The position numbers and the translations under genes were made by a program. The notes under the pieces were generated by a model. The model made no database searches, was not told the origin of the DNA, and worked only from the letters and a program-made list of their open reading frames with translations. DNA of 64,000 bases, from the NCBI RefSeq assembly GCF_026341515.1, contig NZ_JAPEOK010000001.1:3410001-3474000 (forward strand). The letters are read 5' to 3'. Positions 7,922-16,382 of the stretch are shown in pieces. The stretch is from Streptomyces sp. NBC_00878. GTDB lineage: Bacteria; Actinomycetota; Actinomycetes; Streptomycetales; Streptomycetaceae. Every line of letters starts with the position of its first letter. Position 1 is the stretch's first letter.

Positions 7922-10368
7922 GCGAAGTCCCAGCGAGCCAAGCCCTCATGACGGAACTCCCCATGAGGGAACGGGAGTTGTTGGTGGGCAGGTCGGTCGC
8001 GCGCCGTGAGGATCCGCGGCTGCTGTCCGGGCGCGGCCGGTTCGTCGACGACATCGCGCTGCCCGGCATGCTGCACGCCCAGTTCGTGCGCAGCACGGTC
8101 GCCCACGCCGAGCTCGCGTCGGTGGACGTGTCCGCGGTACGCGAAGTCCCGGGCGTCGTCGCGGTGTTCACGGCCGAGGACCTGGAGCTGGGCGACATCG
8201 TCGCCCAACTGGGGCGCCCGCTCTCGGAGTTCGTCCCGACGGCCATGCCGGTCCTCGCCCGCGACAAGGTCCGCTATGTCGGGGAGCCGATCGCGATCGT
8301 CGTGGCCCGCGACGCCTACGCGGCGGAGGACGGTCTGGAGGCGGCGAAGGTCTCGTACGCCACACTGCCCCCGGTCGTGTCCGAGGAGGCGGCACTCGCC
8401 GACGGCGCCCCGCTCGTCCACGCGGAGGCCGCGCACAACACCCTGGTGGACGTCTCACTCTTCGCGACGGACGGCATCGACCAGGTCTTCGAGTCCGCGC
8501 CCTGCGTCGTCGCGGTCGACGCGACGACCGGACGGCAGAACGCGCTTCCGCTGGAGACCCGGGGCGCCGTGGCCCACTGGGACGACCGCGAGGAACAGCT
8601 CGTCCTGCACACCTGCACCCAGATCCCGCACCAGGTAAGGACGGTGACGTCCCGCAGCCTGCGCCTCGACGAGCGCGCCGTGCGGGTCGTGGTGCCCGAC
8701 ATGGGCGGCGGGTTCGGCCAGAAGTGCGTGGTCGGCCGCGAGGAGATCGCCGCGGCGGCGGCCGCGCTGCGGCTGCGCCGGCCGGTGAAGTGGATCGAGG
8801 ACCGCAAGGACGCACTGTCCGCGTCGTTCCTCGCCCGCGAACAGCACTACCGGGCGCGCGCGGCCTTCGACGCCGAGGGCAGGATCCTCGCGCTCGACAC
8901 CGACGTGGTCTGCGACATGGGCGCGTACTCCTGCTACCCCTTCTCGGCGGGCATCGAGCCGCTGATGGCGTCCGCGGAGATGCCCGGCGTCTACAAGCTG
9001 CCCGCGTACCGGGTGCGGGGCCGCGCGGTCACCACCAACAAGGCGCCCACCGCGCCGTATCGCGGCGTGAGCCGACCGCAGTACGTCATGGTCATGGAGC
9101 GGCTCTTCGAGCGCGCGGCACGCGAACTGGCCCTGGACCCGGTCGAGATCCGCCGCCGCAACGTCATCACCGACTTCCCGTACACGGGCGTCAACAACAT
9201 CACCTACGACCCGGGCTCCTACCTGGAGTCGCTCAACCTGTGCGAGCTGCTGGTACGGGAGGAGGGCTGGTACGAGAAGCAGGCCGCGGCGGCGGCCGAG
9301 GGCCGGCACCTCGGCATCGGCTACTCGTGCTTCAGCGAGCGCACCGGCTACGGCTCCGCGGCCTTCGCCCAGCGCAAGATGAAGGTGGTGCCCGGATTCG
9401 ACATCTCCGAGGTACGGATGGACACCAGCGGCGCGGTCTCCTTCACCACCGGCACGATGAACCACGGGCAGAGCCACGAGACGACGATGGCGCAGATCGT
9501 CGCCGACGAACTCGGCCTGGACATCGCCAAGGTGAGGCTCCATCAGGGCGACACCGACCGCATCACCTACGGCTTCGGCACCTTCGCCAGCCGCTCCATC
9601 ACCATCGGCGGCAGCGCCGTACGCCTCGCCGCGGCGAAACTCGGCGAGAAGCTGTGCGCGATCGCCGCGGCCCGTTGGGGCATCACCCCCGACGAGGTGG
9701 AGCTGGGCGAAGGCGCCGCCCGCCGCCGCGCCGCCCCCGACACCCCTGATATCCCCAACGCGCCCGACCTCCTCACTTATGAGGAGATCGCCGACATCGC
9801 CTACCTCCAGGCCCACCTGCTGCCGAAGGACATCGAGCCGGGCCTGTCGGCCACGGCCACCTTCGACGTCTTCAACGACGGCACGTTCTCCAACGCCACC
9901 CACGCCTGCGTCGTCGAACTCCACGCGGGCACCGGGCAGGTGGAGATCCTGCGGTACGTGTGCGTCGAGGACTGCGGTGTCGCCATCAACCCGCAGGTCG
10001 TGGAGGGGCAGTGCCGGGGCGGCATCGCGCAGGGCATCGCGGGCGCGCTGTTCGAGCAGGTGACGTACGACGCGCAGGGCGAGCCGTCGGCGACCGGCTT
10101 CATGGACTACAAGGTGCCCACCGCGCACGAGATCCCCGATGTGCTGATCCATCACCTGGAGACGCCCTGCGCGTTCACCGAGACCGGCGCGAAGGGGGCC
10201 GGCGAGGGCGGCACCATCGGCGCGCCCGCCGCCGTCCTCAACGCCGTCAACGACGCCCTGCGCCCGACCGGCGTCGAACTCGACCACACGCCGATCACCC
10301 CCGAGACCGTGCACCGCGCCCTGAACAGCACTCGCAACAGCGCTCTGAACCGGGAGTTGTCCTCATGA
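7918..10368 (+). CDS. Molybdenum hydroxylase large subunit (MoCo-binding)
   Basis: An 816-residue catalytic subunit; the ATG at 7918 overlaps the preceding stop. Molybdopterin-contact motifs include PDMGGGFGQK, APYRGVSRPQ (about 379-388), GSAAFAQRK, GFGTFASRS and the GAKGAGEGG loop with the catalytic Glu. The CO-dehydrogenase active-site loop AYRCSFR is absent, so this is not an aerobic CO dehydrogenase despite the Cox-like gene order. Given the NicX, NicD, NicF and NicE homologues around it, nicotinate 6-hydroxylation is the best inferred reaction. It is coupled to the 2Fe-2S subunit by another ATGA overlap. Confidence 0.85.
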   Translation: MSEVPASQALMTELPMRERELLVGRSVARREDPRLLSGRGRFVDDIALPGMLHAQFVRSTVAHAELASVDVSAVREVPGVVAVFTAEDLELGDIVAQLGRPLSEFVPTAMPVLARDKVRYVGEPIAIVVARDAYAAEDGLEAAKVSYATLPPVVSEEAALADGAPLVHAEAAHNTLVDVSLFATDGIDQVFESAPCVVAVDATTGRQNALPLETRGAVAHWDDREEQLVLHTCTQIPHQVRTVTSRSLRLDERAVRVVVPDMGGGFGQKCVVGREEIAAAAAALRLRRPVKWIEDRKDALSASFLAREQHYRARAAFDAEGRILALDTDVVCDMGAYSCYPFSAGIEPLMASAEMPGVYKLPAYRVRGRAVTTNKAPTAPYRGVSRPQYVMVMERLFERAARELALDPVEIRRRNVITDFPYTGVNNITYDPGSYLESLNLCELLVREEGWYEKQAAAAAEGRHLGIGYSCFSERTGYGSAAFAQRKMKVVPGFDISEVRMDTSGAVSFTTGTMNHGQSHETTMAQIVADELGLDIAKVRLHQGDTDRITYGFGTFASRSITIGGSAVRLAAAKLGEKLCAIAAARWGITPDEVELGEGAARRRAAPDTPDIPNAPDLLTYEEIADIAYLQAHLLPKDIEPGLSATATFDVFNDGTFSNATHACVVELHAGTGQVEILRYVCVEDCGVAINPQVVEGQCRGGIAQGIAGALFEQVTYDAQGEPSATGFMDYKVPTAHEIPDVLIHHLETPCAFTETGAKGAGEGGTIGAPAAVLNAVNDALRPTGVELDHTPITPETVHRALNSTRNSALNRELSS

Positions 10369-10937
10369 ACACCGACCCCGTGGTGACACATCCGCAACTC
10401 CAGCTCATCACCCTCGACGTCAACGGCGAGCAGCACGAGGTGGTCACCGAGCCCCGCCGCACCCTCGTCGACGTACTGCGGCACGACCTGCGGCTGACCG
10501 GTACGCACGTCGGATGCGAACACGGCATCTGCGGCGCCTGCACGGTCCTGGTCGACGAACGGCCCGTCCGCGCCTGCCTGATGTTCGCGGCGCAGGCGGA
10601 AGGGGCCCGGATCCGCACGGTCGAGTCGCTGTCGGACGACGGTGGTGGCGGCGGAGGCGGGGCCGGGGGCGGCGAACTCAACGATCTGCAAAGGGCGTTC
10701 AGCGAGCACCACGCACTCCAGTGCGGCTTCTGTACGCCCGGGTTCCTGATGCTCGCCGAGGGGTTCCTCGCTGAGCGGCCCGAGGCGACCAAGGAGGAGA
10801 TCCGCGAGGTGGTGGCCTCGAACCTGTGCCGGTGCACCGGCTACCAGACCATCGTCGAGGCGATCGACGCGTGCGCGACGGCCCGCCGCGGGGCCTGCGC
10901 CAACCCCTGTGACAGCTCTGCCGGCAAGGAGCACTGA
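10365..10937 (+). CDS. Molybdenum hydroxylase 2Fe-2S subunit (CoxS type)
   Basis: A 190-residue iron-sulphur subunit; the ATG at 10365 overlaps the stop of the Mo subunit. The plant-ferredoxin-like cluster CEHGICGACTV lies near residues 51-61, and the second, helical-domain cluster is CGFCTPG (about 120) with CRCTGYQ (about 155). A poly-Gly stretch between the two domains (about 90-103) is longer than usual and probably a flexible linker. It relays electrons from the Mo centre to the FAD subunit. It ends 3 nt before the CoxG-like gene. Confidence 0.88.
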   Translation: MNTDPVVTHPQLQLITLDVNGEQHEVVTEPRRTLVDVLRHDLRLTGTHVGCEHGICGACTVLVDERPVRACLMFAAQAEGARIRTVESLSDDGGGGGGGAGGGELNDLQRAFSEHHALQCGFCTPGFLMLAEGFLAERPEATKEEIREVVASNLCRCTGYQTIVEAIDACATARRGACANPCDSSAGKEH

Positions 10938-10940
10938 CGT

Positions 10941-11666
10941 ATGCAGCTCACCAACACCGTCCCGATCAAGGCCTCCCCCGACGACGTCTTCGCTCTCATG
11001 AACGACGTCGAACGGGTCGCCTCCTGCATGCCGGGCGCCACGCTCGACGGGCAGGACGGCGACACCTGGCGGGGCCGGGTGAAGATCCGGGTGGGTCCCA
11101 TCAGCGCCTCCTACACGGGCACGGTCCGCTTCCTGGAGATCGACGCCGAGCGGCGACGGCTGCGGGTGCACGCCCGCGGTACCGACACGCACGGCAGCGG
11201 GGACGCGGAGGCGGAGGTCTCTCTCGAAATCCTCGCGGCGCCCGAGGGTTCGCTGCTCCAGCTCTCCACGGACCTGGTGATCCGCGGCAAGATCGTCCAG
11301 TTCGGCAAGGGCGCGATCGTCACGGTGTCGGACCGGATCCTCCAGCAGTTCGCCCGCAACCTGGGGAGCCTGCTGGACCAGGACCAGGTCACCGGGACCG
11401 CCTCGCCCGGCGCCTCCTCGCCCGGCGCCGCCCTGCCCGGGACCGCCTCGCCCGAGGCATCGCCCCCGACCAGCCGTCTCGCCGCGTCGCAGTCGGCCGC
11501 CGCGCAGGACTCGGACCTCGACGGCCTGGCGATGCTGCTCGGCCCGCGAGCCGCCACGTACGGCCTGGTGGCCGGGGCGTTCGCCCTCGGCGTCCTGGAG
11601 GGCTGGCTGCTCGGCCGACTCAGCGCCCAGGCACGGGAGTTGCGGGCACTCAGGAGGACATCATGA
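10941..11666 (+). CDS. CoxG-like SRPBCC protein with C-terminal membrane anchor
   Basis: A 241-residue protein. Residues 1-145 form the CoxG/SRPBCC domain (MQLTNTVPIKASPDDVFALM, then CMPGATLDG), the family that in carboxydotrophs tethers the hydroxylase to the membrane. A Pro/Ser/Ala-rich linker with repeated ASPG-type units (about 150-185) leads to one transmembrane helix (YGLVAGAFALGVLEGWLLG) and a basic tail. It probably anchors or matures the molybdenum hydroxylase and may link it to the respiratory chain. It overlaps the next gene by 4 nt. Confidence 0.8.
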   Translation: MQLTNTVPIKASPDDVFALMNDVERVASCMPGATLDGQDGDTWRGRVKIRVGPISASYTGTVRFLEIDAERRRLRVHARGTDTHGSGDAEAEVSLEILAAPEGSLLQLSTDLVIRGKIVQFGKGAIVTVSDRILQQFARNLGSLLDQDQVTGTASPGASSPGAALPGTASPEASPPTSRLAASQSAAAQDSDLDGLAMLLGPRAATYGLVAGAFALGVLEGWLLGRLSAQARELRALRRTS

Positions 11667-12325
11667 GCGAAGCTCGGTACGGGCAGGAAACGGAACGGAC
11701 CTACGAGCGAGCCGGTTTCGGCGCACCCGTACGCCGCGGCAGCCGCCCCGCTCTGATCGTCGTCGACCTCACGCGCGGCTTCACCGAACCGGGCTTCCCC
11801 TCGGGGGCCGACCTCACCCAAGTCGTCAGCGCCACGGGCGAGTTGATCGCGGCCGCCCGCCCGGCCGGCGTCCCGGTGGTGTTCACCGCGATCGCCTACA
11901 CACCGGCCGAGGCGGCGGGCGACGCCGTCACCTGGCTGCACAAGGCGCAGGGCATGCGAAGCCTGGTCGAAGGGGGCGAGGAGGTCGCGCTCGACCCGCG
12001 GCTGCCCCGGGCGCCACAGGACCACCTGATCGTGAAGAAGGGCGCCTCCGCGTTCTTCGGTACGTCCCTGGCCGCCCTGCTGACCGGCCTCGGCCGCGAC
12101 ACGGTTCTGGTGTGCGGGGCGACGACGAGCGGCTGCGTACGGGCCACCGCCGTGGACGCCGTGCAGTCCGGGTTCTCCGTACTGGTGCCGAGGGAGTGCG
12201 TCGGCGACCGCGCGCCCGGTCCGCACGAGGCGAACCTCTTCGACATCCAGGCCAAGTACGGCGACGTGATCGGCGCCAAGGACGCGATCGGGTACCTCGA
12301 CGGACTGCCCAGGACAGCCCCGTAG
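11663..12325 (+). CDS. nicF: Isochorismatase-fold maleamate amidohydrolase (NicF-like)
   Basis: A 220-residue cysteine hydrolase; the ATG at 11663 overlaps the preceding stop. The catalytic triad of the family is visible: Asp in LIVVDLTRGF (about 35), Lys in VKKGASAFFGT (about 117) and the nucleophilic Cys in GATTSGCVRATA (about 159). The fold covers N-carbamoylsarcosine amidase and NicF, which converts maleamate to maleate and ammonia. The position directly before the deformylase and shared direction with maleate isomerase support NicF. Confidence 0.8.
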   Translation: MSEARYGQETERTYERAGFGAPVRRGSRPALIVVDLTRGFTEPGFPSGADLTQVVSATGELIAAARPAGVPVVFTAIAYTPAEAAGDAVTWLHKAQGMRSLVEGGEEVALDPRLPRAPQDHLIVKKGASAFFGTSLAALLTGLGRDTVLVCGATTSGCVRATAVDAVQSGFSVLVPRECVGDRAPGPHEANLFDIQAKYGDVIGAKDAIGYLDGLPRTAP

Positions 12326-12399
12326 CCCCAGTTGCTCCCCACCGACTCCCATCTACTCCCCATCTGCTTCCCATCTGCTCCGCGCCATTGGAGATCCCC

Positions 12400-13272
12400 A
12401 TGCCCCCACCCCCACCCCCGCCGCCGCCCCCTCCCACCCGCCTGCTGGCGCAGTCCGCGATGGCCGATCTCGCAGACGTCCCCGCCACCAGCCGCTGGGT
12501 GCGCTCGGGCGGCACACGCCTGCACGTCCTGGACTACGGAGGCGACGGCGTCCCGCTCGTCGTGCTGCCCGGCATCACCAGCCCGGCCATCGCGATGGAC
12601 TTCGTGGCCCGTGAACTGACGCCACTGGTCCGGCCGTTGGTCGTCGACGTCCGCGGGCGCGGGCTGTCCGACGCCGGCGGCTCGTACGGCCTTGAGGAGT
12701 ACGCCGAGGACACCGAAGCCGTCGTCGCGGGCCTCGGCCTCGACCGCCCTGTCCTCTTCGGACACTCCATGGGCGCGCGGATCGCGGCCGTGACCGCCGT
12801 ACGGGCCAAGGTGGGGCTGCGGGGCACCGTACTGGGCGATCCGCCGATGAGCGGCCCCGGTCGTGGGCCCTATCCCACGCCACTGGAGGCCTTCCTCGAC
12901 CAGTTGGCCGAGGCGCGGCGGGGCACCGACGCGGATGAGGTGGCCCGGTCCTGGCCGCGCTGGCCGCGCCGGGAGCAGGAGCTGCGGGCCCGTTGGCTGG
13001 CGAGTTGTGACACGGAGGCCGTCACGGCCACGCACCGCGGCTTCGAGAGCGAGGACTTCTTCGACTGGTGGCCCTCCGTTCCCGGGCCCACGGCACTGCT
13101 GTACGGCGCGGACAGCCCGGTCGTCACCGCTGAGGGCGCGGCGGAGGCGGCCCGGCTGCTGCCGTCCGCCGTACTGGCTGAAATCCCGGACGCGGGCCAC
13201 ATGCTGTTCTGGGACAACCCGCCCGCCGCGCTCGCCGCCCTGCGCGAAGCACTGCGCCCCATGCTGAGCTGA
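12400..13272 (+). CDS. nicD: N-formylmaleamate deformylase (NicD-like alpha/beta hydrolase)
   Basis: A 290-residue alpha/beta hydrolase; ATG 12400 is preceded by TTGGAG. The likely triad is Ser123 (GHSMGAR), Asp147 (LGDPPMSGPGR) and His267 (DAGHML). The separations (24 and 144 residues) equal those of the triad I recall for Pseudomonas putida NicD (S101/D125/H245), which strengthens the call. It would release formate from N-formylmaleamate to give maleamate. The N-terminus carries an unusual run of 11 prolines, so translation might really start at Met21. It follows the amidase after 74 nt. Confidence 0.8.
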   Translation: MPPPPPPPPPPPTRLLAQSAMADLADVPATSRWVRSGGTRLHVLDYGGDGVPLVVLPGITSPAIAMDFVARELTPLVRPLVVDVRGRGLSDAGGSYGLEEYAEDTEAVVAGLGLDRPVLFGHSMGARIAAVTAVRAKVGLRGTVLGDPPMSGPGRGPYPTPLEAFLDQLAEARRGTDADEVARSWPRWPRREQELRARWLASCDTEAVTATHRGFESEDFFDWWPSVPGPTALLYGADSPVVTAEGAAEAARLLPSAVLAEIPDAGHMLFWDNPPAALAALREALRPMLS

Positions 13273-13437
13273 CGGCGACGTGCGAGTCCCCCGAGGCGAA
13301 GGCCCGCCGAACCGGCCGCAGATCCGACGGCGGATCCGACTGGAGACGCGACGGAAGACGCGGCTGGCGATGCGACGGGCAATCCCCCTGCCGATGCGAC
13401 TGCCGAAGCGATCAAATGCCGTGCTTAAGTGGGCTCC

Positions 13438-13920
13438 ATGGGTGACGAAACCGCAACCACGACGTCAGCGCCTCCCGGACCGCCTCCCGCGCTCACCGCC
13501 GCGCCCGGCTACCAGGTGCGCCGCCTCTACCAGGCGTATCTCGCGGTCTGGATCCGTGCCGTCGACCCGACGCTCACCGGGCCGCAGTTCGCGGTGCTCC
13601 AGGCGGTGGAAGCGGCCCCCGGCAGCGACCAGCGGTCCATGGCGTCCGCGGTCTCCCTGGACACGTCGACCATGGCGGACGTCGCCCGGCGGCTGGAGAA
13701 CCGGGGCCTGATCGTACGCAGGACGGCCGCGGACGACGGCCGCCGCAAGCTCCTCTTCCTGACGGAGGAGGGCGAGAAAACCCTCCACGGCGCGAACCGC
13801 CGCGCCCGCCAACTCGACGAACGGCTTCTCGGACCGCTCGCCCCCGAGCAGCGCGAAGAAGTCATGCATCTGCTCACGTCCCTCGCCGACCACTGGGAGG
13901 GACTGGCCGAGGACTCGTAA
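13438..13920 (+). CDS. MarR-family regulator of the nicotinate cluster
   Basis: A 160-residue winged-helix MarR protein: dimer helices, then a recognition region near MASAVSLDTSTMADVARRLE and wing RRTAADDGRRKLLFLT. MarR-type NicR represses the equivalent pathway in Pseudomonas, and this gene sits between the deformylase and the isomerase, so local control is likely. The ATG at 13438 is preferred; an in-frame GTG at 13429 is possible. Neither has a clear ribosome-binding site, so the message may be leaderless. A motif shared with the nicX leader lies at 13419-13433. Confidence 0.78.
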   Translation: MGDETATTTSAPPGPPPALTAAPGYQVRRLYQAYLAVWIRAVDPTLTGPQFAVLQAVEAAPGSDQRSMASAVSLDTSTMADVARRLENRGLIVRRTAADDGRRKLLFLTEEGEKTLHGANRRARQLDERLLGPLAPEQREEVMHLLTSLADHWEGLAEDS

Positions 13921-13997
13921 TCCGCCGCGGCGGACAGCGGATCCCCGGTCGCCGCCCCCGTACGTGCACCACGTACGCCGGACCCCCGGAGGACCCC

Positions 13998-14801
13998 GTG
14001 ACCACGACCGCGACTACGACTACGACGGCCACGACCGACCACCACATCGGCATGATCGTGCCCAGCTCGAACCTGACCATGGAGACGGAACTGCCGCGCA
14101 TGATGCGGCAGCGCGAGTCCCTGGTTCCGGAGGACCGGTTCGTCTTCCACAGCAGCCGCATGCGGATGCGGCACGTCACGCCCGAGCAGCTGCGCGCCAT
14201 GAACGCGCAGACCGGACGCGCGGCACTCGAACTCGCCGACGCCCGGCCGGACGTGGTCGTCACGGCCTGCCTCGTGGCGATCATGGCGCAGGGGCCGGGC
14301 TACCACTGCACCGCCGAGGACGAGATCACCGGTGTGCTGCGCGCCGAGGACTCCCAGGCCCCGGTGGTGTCGAGCGCGGGAGCCCTCCTCGACGGCATCA
14401 GGGCCCTGGGAGCCGGCCGGGTCGCGATCATCACGCCGTACATGAAGCCGCTCACGCGGCTGGTGGCGGACTACATCGAGGCCGCGGGCATCGAGGTCGT
14501 GGACGCGCTGAGCCTGGAGGTGCCGGACAACCTGGCCGTCGCCCGTCTCGACCCCGTCGACCTGCGCGAGCACTGGCGGCGCCTGGACCTGTCCGGAGCC
14601 GACGCACTCGTCCTGTCCGCCTGCGTCCAGATGCCGTCGCTGCCGTCGATCCAGGCGGTGGAGGAGGCGTCGGGCCTGCCGGTGCTCTCGGCGGCCACCG
14701 CCACGACGTACCGCATCCTCGGCGAGCTGGGCCTGCCCACGGTCGTTCCCGGCGCGGGCAGCCTGCTCAGCGGACAGGTCCCCAGCCCGGCGGGAGTCTG
14801 A
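13998..14801 (+). CDS. nicE: Maleate cis-trans isomerase (NicE-like)
   Basis: A 267-residue Asp/Glu racemase-superfamily enzyme; the GTG start follows GGAGGACCCC. The two catalytic cysteines of maleate isomerase are visible in VVTACLVAIM (about 93) and VLSACVQMPS (about 215), together with the substrate-binding start IGMIVPSSNLTMETE. It converts maleate to fumarate, the last step that feeds the pathway into the TCA cycle. The N-terminus is Thr-rich. It is the last gene of the cluster. Confidence 0.82.
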   Translation: MTTTATTTTTATTDHHIGMIVPSSNLTMETELPRMMRQRESLVPEDRFVFHSSRMRMRHVTPEQLRAMNAQTGRAALELADARPDVVVTACLVAIMAQGPGYHCTAEDEITGVLRAEDSQAPVVSSAGALLDGIRALGAGRVAIITPYMKPLTRLVADYIEAAGIEVVDALSLEVPDNLAVARLDPVDLREHWRRLDLSGADALVLSACVQMPSLPSIQAVEEASGLPVLSAATATTYRILGELGLPTVVPGAGSLLSGQVPSPAGV

Positions 14802-14823
14802 GCCAATACTGGGCAGCCGTGTG

Positions 14824-14836
14824 ATGTGAAACACAT
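14824..14836. promoter_or_regulatory. Palindrome before the DUF4142 gene
   Basis: ATGTG-AAA-CACAT, a 13-bp palindrome 92 nt upstream of the ATG at 14928. The overlapping GTGATGTGAAACAC is one base off the Streptomyces Crp pattern GTG-N6-GNCAC. Role unproven. Confidence 0.3.
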
Positions 14837-14927
14837 AGCATCATGCAAACTTTACTCTGAGCAATGATTGTCGCGCGCTCCTCGTCCGTACCTCCTGGTG
14901 TCCGCCCCGTCCCCCACAGGAGGCACC

Positions 14928-15680
14928 ATGCGCGTCACCCAACGCACGGCAGGAACCGCATTCTTGATCGGTGGGCTGGGTCTGACGCTCGCCGCGCTCG
15001 CCTACCCCGCGATGCTGGGGGTCGAGAACACGGCCACGAACACCGAAAGGGTCATCGCCAACACGCGGTTCGGGCCGTTGACCGAGGCAGACCGGGACTT
15101 CGTCATCAAGGTGCGGGCGGCCGGGCTGTGGGAGCACCCGCTCGGGCTGATGGCGATGGAGCGGGGTACGACCCCGGAGATGAAGGAGGCCGGGAAGCAC
15201 CTGGTGGCGGGGCACTCCGGGCTCGACGAGATGTGCCGGAAGATCGCTCCCGAGCTGGGCATCACCCTGCCCAACCAGGCCAGCCCCCAACAGCAGCAGT
15301 TCGTGGCGACCGTGGACGGGAGCACCGGCAAGCAGTTCGACACGACCGCGGTGAACATCATGCGCGTGACCCACGGGCAGATCTTCCCGGCCATCGCCAA
15401 GATCCGCGCCAGCACCAAGAACACCATGGTCCGCGAGCTGGCCGACCTGGCCAACGACACCGTCCTCGACCACATCACCGTGCTGGAGAGGACCGACCTG
15501 GTCAACTACGACCAGGTCAACTTCCAGCAGACGAGCCCGCCGAAGCTCCCCAAGGACGAGGTCACTCCGCCGCCGCCCCAGCCGGGTTCGCCCGTTCTCG
15601 TCCTCAACGAGCCGCCGGGGCTGGACGTGAACACGACCTCTCCGACGCCCAGCCCCAGTCCCAGTCCCAGCGTCGGGTGA
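14928..15680 (+). CDS. Secreted DUF4142 family protein
   Basis: A 250-residue protein; the ATG at 14928 follows an AGGAGG site. A signal or anchor segment covers about residues 8-30 (AFLIGGLGLTLAALAYPAML). The DUF4142 helical domain follows (LTEADRDFVIKVRAAGLWE, then AGKHLVAGHSGLDEMCRKIA), a ferritin-like fold of unknown function common in Streptomyces. The C-terminus is a Pro/Ser-rich tail (PSPSPSPSPS) that probably spans the cell wall. It converges on the MarR gene at 15705 with a 24-nt gap. Confidence 0.75.
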   Translation: MRVTQRTAGTAFLIGGLGLTLAALAYPAMLGVENTATNTERVIANTRFGPLTEADRDFVIKVRAAGLWEHPLGLMAMERGTTPEMKEAGKHLVAGHSGLDEMCRKIAPELGITLPNQASPQQQQFVATVDGSTGKQFDTTAVNIMRVTHGQIFPAIAKIRASTKNTMVRELADLANDTVLDHITVLERTDLVNYDQVNFQQTSPPKLPKDEVTPPPPQPGSPVLVLNEPPGLDVNTTSPTPSPSPSPSVG

Positions 15681-15704
15681 TCCGGCAGAACCGGGCGGGG
15701 CGGC

Positions 15705-16238
15705 TCAGACCTCGTGCGTCGCCGCCACGTCCACCCAGCCCAGGGGGTACGGCTCGGCGTCGTCCAACGCCGGGGCCAGGGGTTCGCCGCCCGCCTCGTT
15801 GAACGCGGTCAGCGCCTCGACCAGTGCCTCCCGCTGTTTCGGGGTGAGCCGTTCGACGATCGCGGAGATCTCGGCGCGCCGACGGGCGGTGACGTTCGCG
15901 ACGGTGTGCCGCCCCTCCTCCGTGAGCCGCAGCAGGGTCTCGCGGCGGCTGGCGGGGTTGGTCTGCCGGTCGGCGAGCCCGGCGGCGATGAGCCGGTCGA
16001 CCATGCGCATGGCGGTGGACGGCGCGACCTGAAGCAGATCGGCGAGCGTGACCAGCTTGGTGTCACCGCGCGTGGCGAGCACCATCAGCATCCGGACCTG
16101 CGGCAACGTCACCCGCTCCTCGACCTCGGCGAGCGAGCGCGCCGACACCGCGACAAGAAGGCGGGAGGCGGTCAGCACCGCGTGGGTCACCGCATCGACA
16201 TCGTCCATGGCCCCGACGGGGGTCTCGCGCTCCGGCAT
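15705..16238 (-). CDS. MarR-family transcriptional regulator
   Basis: A 177-residue MarR protein with the winged-helix core LADLLQVAPSTAMRMVDRLI (recognition helix) and the wing ASRRETLLRLTEEGRH. The N-terminal helix ARSLAEVEERVTLPQVRMLM and C-terminal helices form the dimer interface. It is oriented away from the LacI gene and convergent with DUF4142. No target is evident. Confidence 0.8.
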   Translation of the reverse strand: MPERETPVGAMDDVDAVTHAVLTASRLLVAVSARSLAEVEERVTLPQVRMLMVLATRGDTKLVTLADLLQVAPSTAMRMVDRLIAAGLADRQTNPASRRETLLRLTEEGRHTVANVTARRRAEISAIVERLTPKQREALVEALTAFNEAGGEPLAPALDDAEPYPLGWVDVAATHEV

Positions 16239-16382
16239 GGATCCTTTCTATCCCGCCGAGAGGCCTGCCCACGCACCGGATCCGCACAGTTCTTCCTGCC
16301 CCATGCCCCGGCCCAGGGCAGATGCCCCAGCCAGGCCCCACGCCCACGCCCACGCCCCGAGCCCCGAGCTCCGAGCTCCGGG

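Noticed and set aside
8455..10314. Long antisense reading frame (619 codons) opposite the Mo hydroxylase subunit
   Set aside because: It mirrors the GC-biased third positions of the real gene, has Arg/Val/Gly-rich composition and no domain; the sense frame has full family motifs.
7073..11666. Aerobic CO dehydrogenase (coxMLSG)
   Set aside because: Gene order fits, but the active-site loop AYRCSFR is absent from the large subunit and all neighbours belong to pyridine catabolism.
13273..13430. Ala/Asp/Pro repeat-like coding sequence after the deformylase
   Set aside because: Repeated GATGCGAC-type units give plausible peptides in several frames but no start or family; treated as spacer.
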